From positions 86,951-150,950 of the forward strand of contig CAZOLV010000001.1 of assembly GCA_964580725.1 (NCBI GenBank): a stretch of 64,000 nt of DNA. The letters are read 5' to 3'. Below are positions 15,712 to 24,669 of this stretch, piece after piece. Origin of the DNA: Amarolinea sp964580725 (GTDB taxonomy: Bacteria; Chloroflexota; Anaerolineae; SSC4; Amarolineaceae). The stretch's first letter is position 1. Every line of letters begins with the position of its first letter. The translations under genes were made by a program, and so were the position numbers. The notes under the pieces were generated by a model. The model was not told where the DNA came from. It searched no databases and was given only the letters and a program-made list of their open reading frames with translations.

Positions 15712-16959
15712 TCAGGCTGGTTGCCGCAAGCGCAGTGTGCGCGCCACGATGTCTTCCTGCTCGTTGCGCATGTCGTCCTGGCGACGGCGTTCGCGGTCTT
15801 TCTCCATGCGTTTCTGGCGACGGCTTTCCTGTTCGATGTCCTGCCCCATGGCGGCCTGCAGAGCCAGCGCCATGGCGGTCGGGCCGACTTCTTCGTTGTC
15901 CTTCAGGTAGTCGTTCCAGTCCTCGCGCTCACGCTGACTGCCACGTTCGCGCCGGCCGCGTCGTTCGCCGTATTCCGAACCGTTGCCGCCGCCGCGCCCG
16001 CCGCGTGGCTCGCGCTCACGGCGACTGCCGCCGCCCATTTCGGGCATGTCGTCGTCGCCGCGTCCCCGACCCCGGCCCTGATTTTCGGAACCGCGCGGCC
16101 GCTCGTAGCTTTCTTCGATCACCGGCTCAGGCGTCACTGGCGCAGGCGCTTCGACCGCCGGCGGTTCCAGTTCCTTGCGGCTGAGGTCAATGCGCTGGCG
16201 GCGCCGATCGAGACTGATGACCTTGGCTTCCAGTTCATCGCCCACATTGGCCACATCTTCGACCCGCCGCACGAAGCCGTTCGACATTTCACGGATGTGC
16301 AGCATGGCATCACGGCCCACACCAATGTCGAGGAAAGCCGCATAGGGTACCACGCGAGTGACCTTGCCCTTGACCACTTCGCCCTCTTGCAGGTCGCGAA
16401 TCGTCTTGGTGCCAGGTTCGACCAGCGTCAGGCTGATGCGATTGCGCTCGCGGTTCAGTTCCTTGATCCAGGCCGTCACCTGATCGCCCTCTTTCAAGCG
16501 GTCACTGACCTTGCCGACGCGACTGACCGACAGCTCGGAGATGTGCACCAGGCCATCGGTGCCGACGCCAATGTCAATGAAAGCGCCAAAATCGGCGACT
16601 CGCCGCACGACGCCTTCGACCGGCATACCGACGCTGAGGACTCGGACCACTTTCTTGGGTGGGATGACGCGGATGGGAAGATTGTTCTGTCCGCCGCCGC
16701 CGCGATTACGGCGCCGGCGACCGCTGCGCTCAGATGCGCCTTCACGGGCGCTTCCAGCGGCGTCTTCATGAGCGCTTTCAGCGGCGTCTTCAGGATCGCT
16801 TTCAGCGGCGCCTTCAGGGGCGCTTTCAGCGGTTTCTGCGACTGGGGTTTCGACGGGAGAAGCGGCCGTTACCGGCTGTTCTGCGACCGGCTCGACAACT
16901 ACGGTCGTCGTATCGCCGGCGGGGGCCAATGTGTTGGTTTCTTGTAAGTTCTCGTGCAC
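15712..16959 (-). CDS. S1 RNA-binding protein with two S1 domains and RGG-rich tail
   Basis: 415 residues from a GTG start at 16959. Residues 1-80 are an acidic Glu/Ala/Ser region with repeated AAESxxEDAAES units, then RRRRNRGGGG. Two S1 domains follow at about 110-180 (GMPVEGVVRRVADFGAFIDIG) and 191-262 (EVVKGKVTRVVPYAAFLDIG). The tail is rich in Arg, Gly and Glu (RGRGRGDDD, GGRGGGNGSEYGERRGRR) and ends in a charged helix. It is shorter than ribosomal protein S1 and probably an accessory RNA-binding or translation factor. The long leader contains a probable c-di-AMP riboswitch whose closing helix includes the start codon. Confidence 0.85.
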   Translation of the reverse strand: MHENLQETNTLAPAGDTTTVVVEPVAEQPVTAASPVETPVAETAESAPEGAAESDPEDAAESAHEDAAGSAREGASERSGRRRRNRGGGGQNNLPIRVIPPKKVVRVLSVGMPVEGVVRRVADFGAFIDIGVGTDGLVHISELSVSRVGKVSDRLKEGDQVTAWIKELNRERNRISLTLVEPGTKTIRDLQEGEVVKGKVTRVVPYAAFLDIGVGRDAMLHIREMSNGFVRRVEDVANVGDELEAKVISLDRRRQRIDLSRKELEPPAVEAPAPVTPEPVIEESYERPRGSENQGRGRGRGDDDMPEMGGGSRREREPRGGRGGGNGSEYGERRGRRERGSQREREDWNDYLKDNEEVGPTAMALALQAAMGQDIEQESRRQKRMEKDRERRRQDDMRNEQEDIVARTLRLRQPA

Positions 16960-17114
16960 AGTGCTTCCTCACTTCAATCCACGGCGCTGTCGGTGATGAC
17001 AACGCCTGGCTTCCTACTCACACCCATGGGTATTAGCACCTTCATGCGCGCTAGCCATGCCGAGGTGAGTGCCTGGGTTTCCTCCTGCCTGTCGCAGGTA
17101 CGAGCACTGCACGA
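16952..17114 (-). promoter_or_regulatory. Probable c-di-AMP riboswitch (ydaO-yuaA type) in the leader of the S1-domain gene
   Basis: Read on the minus strand, the leader contains the conserved pieces of the ydaO class in the correct order. These are a CCTG/CAGG hairpin followed by AGGAAACC, GGTGCTAATACC, then GAGTAGGAAGCC, then CACCGACAGC. The flanks TCGTGCAGTGCT (17114-17103) and AGCACTGTGCACGA (16965-16952) pair over 12 bp with a 2-nt bulge. This closes the aptamer and buries the GTG start codon (16959-16957). Ligand-stabilised pairing should reduce translation, matching the usual OFF behaviour of the class. Recognition is by eye from known members; a covariance search was not possible. Confidence 0.8.
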
Positions 17115-17178
17115 TTAACGGAAATGGCGGGCATTGGGGCGTGCGAGCTAGATTCTCTGTCGAATCATCAACGAACCC

Positions 17179-17207
17179 ATTATACAGACGTTCGTTTTCC
17201 ATGTCAA
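17179..17207 (-). promoter_or_regulatory. Perfect consensus promoter of the riboswitch/S1 gene
   Basis: Minus-strand TTGACA (17207-17202), 17 nt, TATAAT (17184-17179). Predicted leader about 213 nt, fully containing the riboswitch. Confidence 0.85.
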
Positions 17208-17280
17208 ACCGGCAAAAGGCCATCGTTTGGACGCCGCACGACCGGCGTCCGCCGGGGCTTTCCGGCGCCGGCGGGATGGG

Positions 17281-18132
17281 TCACGAGGCCTCGTTGCCCT
17301 GGTTCGAATCCGTGCCGGCGCGCCGGCGCAGGCGCACAATGAAGATCGCCAGCGCCGCCAACCCGGCTGCGAGCGAGAAGAACTGCCCCATCGTCAGCCC
17401 CAGGGCCAGCGGCGTGCCCAGACGGATGAATTCGATCAGGAAACGGCCCAGGGGATAGGCCACCACGTAGAGGTTGAAGAGCGAACCGGCCGGCCAACGT
17501 GCGGCGTAACGGCGCGCCAGCCAGAGCAGCAGCAGACCGACAAGCAGGTTCCAGAGCGATTCGTACAGAAAGGTCGGATGAAAGCGCGCCGCCTCGGTGA
17601 ACTGACCAAGCGGCGGGCACTGGTAGGGCGCCACACGGTGTGTGCACTCGATGGCGATGCCCCACGGGGCGTTGGTGGGGCCGCCGTACAACTCCTGGTT
17701 GAAGTAGTTGCCCCAACGCCCGATTGCCTGCGCAAAGGGCAAGCCGATCACGGCAATGTCAACCCAACGCCAAAACGGCAGGCCCGCCCGCCGCGTGTAG
17801 AGGTAGAAGGCGAGCAGCCCGCCCCCCAGCGCGCCAAAGATGCCGACGCCCCCCTCGCGGGTGTTGATGATGTTGAGTGGGTTCGACAGGTAGCTCTGCA
17901 GATAGGCGGGGTTTTCCAACGACGCCGTGACGACAAACTGCAAGCGGGCGCCGATGATGCCGCCGATCAGGCACCACATGAACGCCGACCAGATGTGTTC
18001 CGGGTCTTCGCCGCGCCGTTTGGCCTCGCGGCTGTCGAGATACGCCGCAAAAACGGCGCCGATCACGATCAAGAGACCGTACCAGCGCACCAATGGCGTC
18101 GAACCAATTCGAATGGCAACCGGGTCTATCAA
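17281..18132 (-). CDS. lgt: Prolipoprotein diacylglyceryl transferase
   Basis: 283 residues. Integral membrane enzyme that attaches diacylglycerol to the lipobox Cys of prolipoproteins, needed for the several lipoproteins in this window. Family marks are RWYGLLIVIG near the N-terminus, REAKRRGEDPEHIW, GGIIGARLQFV, GGVGIFGALGG, and the signature AIGRWGNYFNQELYGGP. About seven membrane segments are visible. C-terminal cytoplasmic tail is basic. The start ATG at 18132 is preceded by a consensus-like promoter. The C-terminus borders the S1 gene promoter. Confidence 0.95.
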   Translation of the reverse strand: MIDPVAIRIGSTPLVRWYGLLIVIGAVFAAYLDSREAKRRGEDPEHIWSAFMWCLIGGIIGARLQFVVTASLENPAYLQSYLSNPLNIINTREGGVGIFGALGGGLLAFYLYTRRAGLPFWRWVDIAVIGLPFAQAIGRWGNYFNQELYGGPTNAPWGIAIECTHRVAPYQCPPLGQFTEAARFHPTFLYESLWNLLVGLLLLWLARRYAARWPAGSLFNLYVVAYPLGRFLIEFIRLGTPLALGLTMGQFFSLAAGLAALAIFIVRLRRRAGTDSNQGNEAS

Positions 18133-18206
18133 TGTTTGCTCCTTCTGCTGCTCTTGGCGCTGCGCGTGCGCCGGGTCTCGCCCCGCCCAGGCGCCGGCGA
18201 CGCCGC

Positions 18207-18235
18207 ATTGTAACCGCGCCCGTGTGCCTTGTCAA
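18207..18235 (-). promoter_or_regulatory. Promoter of lgt
   Basis: Minus-strand TTGACA (18235-18230), 17 nt, TACAAT (18212-18207). Confidence 0.75.
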
Positions 18236-18260
18236 AGCCGCAAAGCCCCCCTGTGCCTGG

Positions 18261-18289
18261 TTGGTGCGTCTTCGATCCTGTGGTATACT
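18261..18289 (+). promoter_or_regulatory. Promoter of the P-type ATPase gene
   Basis: TTGGTG (18261-18266), 17 nt, TATACT (18284-18289); divergent from the lgt promoter 25 bp away. Confidence 0.65.
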
Positions 18290-18357
18290 GCGCCCGGCTT
18301 TGCCCCGGCGTCCTGAGCCGATGACTCTGGACTAATTATGGAGGATGAACCGTTCGC

Positions 18358-21198
18358 ATGGAATCCAATCAGTCGCAGTCCTGGCACAGCCAGACTGTCG
18401 AAGCGGTGATCTCGAACTTGCAGACGCGGCTCGACGTCGGCCTGACGACCGAAGAAGCCGCAACACGTTTACAGCGCGTCGGCCCCAATGAACTGCGTGA
18501 ACGTCCGCGCCCCCCATTTTGGAAGCTGGTGCTCGAACAGCTCAACAGCTTCGTCATCCTGCTGCTGGTGGCCGCCAGTGTCATCTCCGCCTTGCTCGGC
18601 GACTGGGTAGAAGCCGGGCTGATCATGGCCATCGTCGTGCTCAACGCCGTGCTGGGCGTTGTGCAAGAGAGCCGGGCCGAACAGGCGCTGGCGGCGCTCA
18701 AGAAGATGGCCGCACCCGAAGCCGATGTCATTCGGGACGGGCGCCGCCAGAAGCTGCCTGCCCGCCAACTGGCGCCAGGCGATGTGGTCATGCTCGAAGC
18801 GGGCAACTACGTCCCCGCCGACCTGCGCCTGGTGGAAACGGTCAACCTCAAGATTGACGAGGCCTCGCTGACGGGCGAATCGGTCGCGGTACAAAAACAC
18901 GCCAGCGTCACCCTGGCCAGCGACGCCTCCCTGGGCGATCGCCGCAACGCCGCCTACATGAGTTCGCTCGTCACCTATGGCCGCGGCAAGGGCCTGGTCG
19001 TTGGCACCGGTATGCAGACGCAGATCGGCCTGATCGCCGACATGATCCAGTCGTTCGAGGAAGAACCGACCCCCCTCCAGCGCCGTCTCGAAGACCTGGG
19101 CAAGACGCTGAGCATCGCGGCGCTCGTGATCTGCCTGGGCGTCTTCCTCGTCTCGGTCGTGCGTGACACCGATCTCAGCCTGCTCTGGGCCGCCAACGGT
19201 GGCCTGCCGGCCTATCTGCGAACTTTTCAGGACACGCTGGTCGAGGTTTTCCTGATTGCGGTCAGCCTGGCCATCGCGGCCGTGCCGGAAGGCCTGCCCG
19301 CCATCGTGACGATCAGCCTGGCGTTGGGAATGCGCGAGATGATCCGCCGTCATGCGCTCATTCGCAAACTCTCCGCCGTCGAAACCCTCGGCTCGGCCAC
19401 GGTGATCTGTTCCGACAAGACCGGCACCCTGACCCAAAACGAAATGACGACGGTGCAGATGGCGGTCTTTTCAGGCGAGGTGACCATCGAAGGGGGCGGT
19501 TATCAGCCGGAGGGCATCTTCCGTCGCCCTGATCGCGACAACCGCCAGGCCGATGTGCGCGACGACATCGAGACTTCCACGCTCCTGTGGGCTGCGGCGC
19601 TCGTCAACGACGCCGAGCTGGAAGTCGCCGGTATGGATAACGGCAAGCCGACCTATCGCATGACGGGCGATCCAACCGAAGGCGCCCTGATCGTGGCCGC
19701 GGCCAAGGCGGGCCTGTGGCGCCGAGAACTGGAAAAGAGCTATCCCCGTGTGGCCGAAGTACCCTTCGATTCGGAACGCAAGCTGATGGCGACGGTGCAT
19801 CGCCTGGATCGCGTGACCGATGACGACGGCAGCCCGTTCCCGGCCAACACGCAGGGTTACGTGGTGTGCGTCAAGGGTGCGCCCGACCTGCTCTTGCAGC
19901 GTTGCACCCATCTGTTGCAGCGCAAGGGCGTGCATGTCATCGAACAGGCCGAGCGGGTGAAGATCGGCGCGGCCAACTCGCGTATGGCGTCGCGGGCGCT
20001 GCGCGTGCTCGGCGTCGCCTATCGCTTCTTCCCTGAACTGCCCGCCGAAATCACGTCGGCAACCGTCGAGCAGAGTCTGGTCTTTGCCGGCTTGATCGGC
20101 ATGATTGACCCGCCGCGGCCCGAAGTCGCCCCGGCGATCGTCGAAGCACGCGGCGCCGGGATTCGCACAGTCATGATCACGGGCGACTATCCACAAACGG
20201 CGCAGGCCATTGCCGAGCAGATCGGCCTGCTGCGCCCCCACGGCCAGGTTCACACCGGGGCCGAAATTGACGAGATGAGCGATCAACAGCTCATCGCTGC
20301 GGTCGAACAGACCGATGTCTTTGCACGTGTTTCGCCGCAGCACAAGGTGCGCATCGTGGAGGCCTTCAAGGCGCGGGATCAAGTGGTGGCAATGACCGGC
20401 GATGGCGTCAACGATGCGCCGGCGCTCAAGCGCGCCAACATCGGCGTGGCCATGGGCATCACCGGCACCGATGTGAGCAAAGAAACCGCCGATATGGTCT
20501 TGACCGACGACAACTACGTTTCGATCGTCGGCGCTGTTGAGCAGGGGCGTATCATCTACAGCAACATCCGCAAGTTCGTCTTCTATCTACTCAGTTGCAA
20601 CGTGGCCGAAGTGGCGATCATCTTCATTGCGGCGCTGGCGGGCTGGCCGCCGCCGTTGACCGCCATTCAACTGCTCTGGCTCAACCTGCTGACCGACGGC
20701 GCGCCAGCCCTGGCGCTCAGTATGGAAAAGGGCGATCCCGACATCATGCAACAGCCGCCGCGCCCGGCGCGCGAGCCGATCATCAATCGCCTGATGATGA
20801 TACGCATTGCTGTCATGACCGTCGCGCTGACCGCCGTCGTCTTGACGGCCTTCTGGGTCGGGCTGCGTGAGCACGGCAAAGACCTGGCCGAAACGATGGC
20901 CTTCGCCACCCTGGCCCTGGCCGAACTGCCCATTGCCTACACGACCCGTTCGGAACGCTATCCGCTGTTCAAGCTGGGTGTCTTCACCAACCGGTGGATG
21001 CAGATCGCCGTGATCGTCTCGGCGATTCTCGTCGCCGCCGTGATCTTCATCCCCTTCCTCAATGGGCCGTTCAACACGGTTCCTCTGACATTGGCGCAGT
21101 GGGAGCTGGTTCTGCCCCTGGCGCTGATCCCGGCCATCGTGGCCGAAGCGAGCAAGTATGTCCTGCGACGCGCCGACCGACGTCGGGCGCCGGCCTGA
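18358..21198 (+). CDS. Cation-transporting P-type ATPase, Ca2+ type (P2A)
   Basis: 946 residues with the full P2-type architecture. These are a cation ATPase N-terminal domain (residues 8-75), M1-M2, the actuator domain with DEASLTGESVAV (TGES), M4 with AVPEGLPAIVTI, and the phosphorylation motif CSDKTGTLTQNE (Asp353). The nucleotide domain contains a KGAPD box, the hinge has MITGDYPQTA and TGDGVNDAPALKRA, and six C-terminal membrane helices include LLWLNLLTDGAPALALSME. The PEGL in M4 and NLLTDG in M6 match calcium pumps of the SERCA/PMR1 group. Likely exports Ca2+ from the cytoplasm. A GGAGG site lies 13 nt before the ATG. Confidence 0.92.
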   Translation: MESNQSQSWHSQTVEAVISNLQTRLDVGLTTEEAATRLQRVGPNELRERPRPPFWKLVLEQLNSFVILLLVAASVISALLGDWVEAGLIMAIVVLNAVLGVVQESRAEQALAALKKMAAPEADVIRDGRRQKLPARQLAPGDVVMLEAGNYVPADLRLVETVNLKIDEASLTGESVAVQKHASVTLASDASLGDRRNAAYMSSLVTYGRGKGLVVGTGMQTQIGLIADMIQSFEEEPTPLQRRLEDLGKTLSIAALVICLGVFLVSVVRDTDLSLLWAANGGLPAYLRTFQDTLVEVFLIAVSLAIAAVPEGLPAIVTISLALGMREMIRRHALIRKLSAVETLGSATVICSDKTGTLTQNEMTTVQMAVFSGEVTIEGGGYQPEGIFRRPDRDNRQADVRDDIETSTLLWAAALVNDAELEVAGMDNGKPTYRMTGDPTEGALIVAAAKAGLWRRELEKSYPRVAEVPFDSERKLMATVHRLDRVTDDDGSPFPANTQGYVVCVKGAPDLLLQRCTHLLQRKGVHVIEQAERVKIGAANSRMASRALRVLGVAYRFFPELPAEITSATVEQSLVFAGLIGMIDPPRPEVAPAIVEARGAGIRTVMITGDYPQTAQAIAEQIGLLRPHGQVHTGAEIDEMSDQQLIAAVEQTDVFARVSPQHKVRIVEAFKARDQVVAMTGDGVNDAPALKRANIGVAMGITGTDVSKETADMVLTDDNYVSIVGAVEQGRIIYSNIRKFVFYLLSCNVAEVAIIFIAALAGWPPPLTAIQLLWLNLLTDGAPALALSMEKGDPDIMQQPPRPAREPIINRLMMIRIAVMTVALTAVVLTAFWVGLREHGKDLAETMAFATLALAELPIAYTTRSERYPLFKLGVFTNRWMQIAVIVSAILVAAVIFIPFLNGPFNTVPLTLAQWELVLPLALIPAIVAEASKYVLRRADRRRAPA

Positions 21199-21247
21199 TG
21201 CTCGCCTCTGTGCGCAAACCTCGCTTATTTGGAGATTGATCGAATTG

Positions 21248-23482
21248 ATGCAAACAACACACCAACGCTTCTGGCTGATCGCCTTCTGTATCCTGGGGCT
21301 GGCGATCGGCGTGGTCTGGCAAACGCAGGCGCCGGCGCCTCGTGCGGCCGCAGCGCCGCTCACGTCCTGGACGGTGCAGTACCAGGCGCCGGCGGGCATC
21401 ACCCTGCGCGGCATTCGCATGGTCACGACGCAAATTGGCTTCGCTGTGGGCGGCCCCGACTGGGGCGGTCAAGGCGATCCCTATGTCCTCAAGACGACCA
21501 ACGGCGGCGCCAACTGGACGCGCCTCAATCTGCCCGGCACGGTCTCCGGTTGGCAGGGGGGGATTGACTGTCTCTCGACCACCAACTGCTTGAGCGTTGG
21601 GATTTCGGGTCAGGCCATTCGCACCAGCGACGGCGGCGGCAGTTGGACGCTCTCCGCCATGCCTGGCTACGGCGGCTATCTCTACACGGCCTATCTGGCC
21701 AACAGCAGCCTGGTGTTGGCCGGCGGCACCAATGGCCGTTCTTTTCGTTCGACCAACGGTGGAGCCAACTGGAACGAATTCTTCCCCGGCGGCAGTGTGG
21801 TGATCTGGGAGTTCATCTGCTTCGGCAACACCTGTTACGGCGCCGGCAACGGCGCCACGATGGCCATTTCCACCGATGCTGGCGGCACCTGGACGCGCCG
21901 CTTTGCGCCCACTGGCGACCTGATGGGGCTGCACTTTTTCGACGCCAACACCGGCTACCTGGCCGGTCAGGGCGGCTTGATCTACTACACCACCAACGGC
22001 GGCCTGAGTTTCAGCACGCAGATGTCCATTGGCAATGTTGACCTCTTCGACATCGAGATGGTCAATACCCAGGATGGATGGGCTGTGGGCGGGTATCGCC
22101 TGGGCGGCGACAACTACGACGGGCGTATCTATCACACCACGAACGGCGGCGGCGTTTGGACCCGCATCACCGACATCCCATCGAGCGCCCTGATCTGGGA
22201 GGCCGATTTCGTAGACGTCAATCACGGATGGGTGGTGACCCACGACGGCAAGATCATGGCCTACAGCGCCGGCCCGACGCCGACGCCCACCCCCACCGCC
22301 ACCCCGACGCGCACACCCACGCCGACGCGCACACCCACCCCCACCGTTGCCCCAACCAACACGCCGACGCCGCTGCCTGGCGCCGGGCACGTGGGCGGCG
22401 TCGTTTTCAACGATCTGGACGGCAACGGCGTGCGTTCCGCCGGCGAACCGGGCCTGCCCGGCGCACAGGTCGAACTACTCACGCCCGAAGGAGGCCCGCT
22501 CGACAGCGTCATCACCGGCCCCGACGGCGCCTTTGTCTTTCGTGATCGCACCGCCGGCGCCTATCGCCTGCGCGAAACCGACCCGCCCGGCTACACTTCG
22601 CCGCCGTCGTCCAACCTGGTAGATCTAACGGTCACGGCGGGCGCCACGACTCTGGTAGATTTTCCCGATACGCTGATCGTTCCGACCAATACGCCAACGC
22701 CGACCCCCACCGCGACCCCCACCGCGACCCCCACGGCCACGCCGACTCCCAACGTTACCTCGCTGGAGGAGCAGGTGGTCGCTGGCAACGACGACGCCAC
22801 GCAGCGTCTGAGCACCGGCCTGCTCGATCTGTCGAACATCGTGCTGCGTTTTGGCAACACCAGCAGCAATCACCTGGTCAGCGGTGTGCGGTTCAGCAGC
22901 GTGGACATTCCGTTTCACGTGCGCATCACGCAGGCGGCGCTCTGGCTGTACCGCAGCTATCACCCGACCGCCTACCCGTTGGTGGCGCTCAAGATCGAAG
23001 GGGCTGCCCTGGACAACCCTGCCAACTTCGCCGTGACGGCTCCCCTGGACATGCCGCGCACCGCCGCCAATCAGACCTGGAACGTCGCCAGCACCCTGCC
23101 GATGGCGTGGGTCGCTTCGCCGGACATCAGCCCGCTGCTGCAGGAGGTGGTCAATCGGCCCGCCTGGCAGAGCGGCAACGCCCTGGCGCTGCTGCTGACC
23201 TCGGATGCCGCCAACGCCGGCTACTTCGACGCGCTGGCCTACGAGGGCAACCCGGCCTTTGCCGCCAAGCTGAGCGTGAGCTACGCCGTCTGTCTGCCCG
23301 CCGACGTGGATTGCAGTTGCCAGGTTGAAATCGGCGACCTGATGGCCGTGGCCGGCCGCTTTGGCATGACCAGCAGCGATCCAGGCTGGAATCGAGTTTA
23401 TGACCTGAACGGCGACGGGGTCATTGATGTGACAGACGTGACCGTCGCGGCGGGGTCATGGAATCAGCGGGGGTGCCAGTAA
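21248..23482 (+). CDS. Secreted multidomain surface protein: BNR/YCF48-like repeats, SdrD-B-like domain, DNRLRE-like region, C-terminal dockerin
   Basis: 744 residues from ATG 21248. A hydrophobic signal segment (WLIAFCILGLAIGVVW) leads into about 300 residues of repeats with TTNGGANWTR and DGGGSWTLSAM, the pattern of BNR/YCF48 beta-propellers. A Thr-Pro linker (about 341-378) precedes a B-type/prealbumin-like domain (GVVFNDLDGNGVRSAGEPGL). A second Thr-Pro linker precedes a DNRLRE-like beta region (VVAGNDDATQRLSTG...). The last 50 residues form a two-repeat dockerin type I-like module with VEIGDLMAVAGRF and DLNGDGVIDVTDVTVAAG calcium loops. Function is unknown; probably cell-surface or secreted. 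A similar dockerin ends the LRR protein at 42889-44694. Confidence 0.8.
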   Translation: MQTTHQRFWLIAFCILGLAIGVVWQTQAPAPRAAAAPLTSWTVQYQAPAGITLRGIRMVTTQIGFAVGGPDWGGQGDPYVLKTTNGGANWTRLNLPGTVSGWQGGIDCLSTTNCLSVGISGQAIRTSDGGGSWTLSAMPGYGGYLYTAYLANSSLVLAGGTNGRSFRSTNGGANWNEFFPGGSVVIWEFICFGNTCYGAGNGATMAISTDAGGTWTRRFAPTGDLMGLHFFDANTGYLAGQGGLIYYTTNGGLSFSTQMSIGNVDLFDIEMVNTQDGWAVGGYRLGGDNYDGRIYHTTNGGGVWTRITDIPSSALIWEADFVDVNHGWVVTHDGKIMAYSAGPTPTPTPTATPTRTPTPTRTPTPTVAPTNTPTPLPGAGHVGGVVFNDLDGNGVRSAGEPGLPGAQVELLTPEGGPLDSVITGPDGAFVFRDRTAGAYRLRETDPPGYTSPPSSNLVDLTVTAGATTLVDFPDTLIVPTNTPTPTPTATPTATPTATPTPNVTSLEEQVVAGNDDATQRLSTGLLDLSNIVLRFGNTSSNHLVSGVRFSSVDIPFHVRITQAALWLYRSYHPTAYPLVALKIEGAALDNPANFAVTAPLDMPRTAANQTWNVASTLPMAWVASPDISPLLQEVVNRPAWQSGNALALLLTSDAANAGYFDALAYEGNPAFAAKLSVSYAVCLPADVDCSCQVEIGDLMAVAGRFGMTSSDPGWNRVYDLNGDGVIDVTDVTVAAGSWNQRGCQ

Positions 23483-23491
23483 ACGGGAACG

Positions 23492-24523
23492 ATGATGTTT
23501 TCGACCGGAAAGTTGCCCGCAGCCTTGCTCGATCATCTCCTGCTGCGTTTTCGCGCGTCCGATGAGCGTCTGCTCGTCGGGCCGCGCAGTGGCGAAGACG
23601 CCGCTGTCATTGACTTCCGCACCCAAGCTGTGACGCCGGGCGGCACGCTGTTGGTGGCCAAGACCGATCCGATCACCTTTGCCACCGACGAAATCGGCTG
23701 GTATGCCGTCAATGTCAATGCCAACGACGTGGCGACGATGGGTGCCCGGCCGCGCTGGTTCCTGGCAACCGTACTGCTGCCCGCCGGACGCACCGATCTG
23801 ACCCTGGTGCAATCCATCTTCGATCAGATCGAGACGGCCTGTGCGGCGTTGGGCATCACCCTGGCGGGCGGTCACACCGAAGTGACGCATGGCCTCGACC
23901 GGCCCATCGTCTGCGGCACGCTGTTGGGCGAGATCAGCCCGCCCGATCTGGTGACGACGGCCGGCGCCCATGTGGGCGACGCCGTGTTGTTTCTACGGCA
24001 GGCGCCCATCGAGGGCGCGGCGCTGATTGCGCGCGAGAAGGCGGACGATCTGCTGCGCCGCGGCGTCGCGCCCGACCTCATCGAGCGGGCGCGCGGCTTT
24101 CTGCACGATCCGGGCATCAGCGTGGTGCATACGGCGCAGTTCATCTGCCAGCGGGCGCTGATTCATTCCATGCACGACCCGACCGAAGGCGGCGTTGTGA
24201 CCGGCCTGTGGGAGATTGCCCAGGCCGCCAACATTGGCTTGCAGGTGGATCTGGCGCAGGTACCGCTGCTGCCCGCCGCGACGACGTTGTGCGACATCTA
24301 CGGCCTCGACCCGCTTGGCACGATTGCCAGCGGCGGGCTGTTGGCGACGCTGGCGCCGGAGGCGGCCCCAGGTCTGCTGGCGGCTTGCCGGACGGCGGGC
24401 ATTCCGGCGGCGCAGATTGGCCAGGTCGTCCCACAGGACGCAGGGGTGTGCGAATGGCGCAGCGGGCAGGGATGGCAGCCCATGCGCCGCTTCGACGTGG
24501 ACGAGATCGCCAGAATCTTCTGA
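23492..24523 (+). CDS. AIR synthase-related protein (PurM/HypE-like ATP-binding fold)
   Basis: 343 residues. PurM/HypE/SelD superfamily. Visible motifs are SGEDAAVIDF (ATP/metal-binding Asp), NVNANDVATMGARPRWFLATVLLP, ITLAGGHTEVTHGLDRPIVCGTLLG, HDPTEGGVVTGLWEIAQAANIGL and a C-terminal ASGGLLATLAP. The organisation is that of HypE (hydrogenase maturation), but the C-terminal PxxC of true HypE is absent and no other hyp genes are nearby. It is best called a HypE-like AIR synthase homologue of unknown substrate. ATG 23492 or 23495 are both possible. It follows the dockerin protein by 9 bp. Confidence 0.85.
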   Translation: MMFSTGKLPAALLDHLLLRFRASDERLLVGPRSGEDAAVIDFRTQAVTPGGTLLVAKTDPITFATDEIGWYAVNVNANDVATMGARPRWFLATVLLPAGRTDLTLVQSIFDQIETACAALGITLAGGHTEVTHGLDRPIVCGTLLGEISPPDLVTTAGAHVGDAVLFLRQAPIEGAALIAREKADDLLRRGVAPDLIERARGFLHDPGISVVHTAQFICQRALIHSMHDPTEGGVVTGLWEIAQAANIGLQVDLAQVPLLPAATTLCDIYGLDPLGTIASGGLLATLAPEAAPGLLAACRTAGIPAAQIGQVVPQDAGVCEWRSGQGWQPMRRFDVDEIARIF

Positions 24524-24568
24524 ACGATGCGGGCGTCTCGTTCAGACAGAGATGCCCGTCTTGTGGTA

Positions 24569-24613
24569 GAAAAAACCCTAAGGGTTTCTAAAGCCTTTCG
24601 GGTTTGGGGCTTT
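24569..24613 (+). terminator. Possible terminator region after the AIR synthase-like gene
   Basis: Two short dyads follow the stop codon: AAACCCT/AGGGTTT (about 24573-24587) and AAAGCC/GGCTTT (24590-24613). Neither has a strong T-run, so this is tentative. Confidence 0.35.
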
Positions 24614-24627
24614 GGTCTTGGGCGTCA

Positions 24628-24669
24628 AAAAAAGAGAAGCTGGCGTCTCGTCAAGAGACGCCAGCTTCT
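24628..24669 (-). terminator. Terminator for the bactofilin-like gene (minus strand)
   Basis: A 15-bp perfect stem (24635-24649 with 24655-24669) and 5-nt loop; on the minus strand CTTTTTTTG follows. After removal of the artificial gap it lies about 20 bp beyond the stop codon of the minus-strand gene. Confidence 0.85.

Noticed and set aside
15721..16947. 408-residue plus-strand frame opposite the S1 gene
   Set aside because: Antisense shadow; the minus strand has two intact S1 domains and a well-formed leader.
23492..24523. Assignment as true HypE
   Set aside because: No C-terminal PxxC thiocarboxamide-accepting Cys and no other hydrogenase maturation genes nearby; kept as HypE-like.
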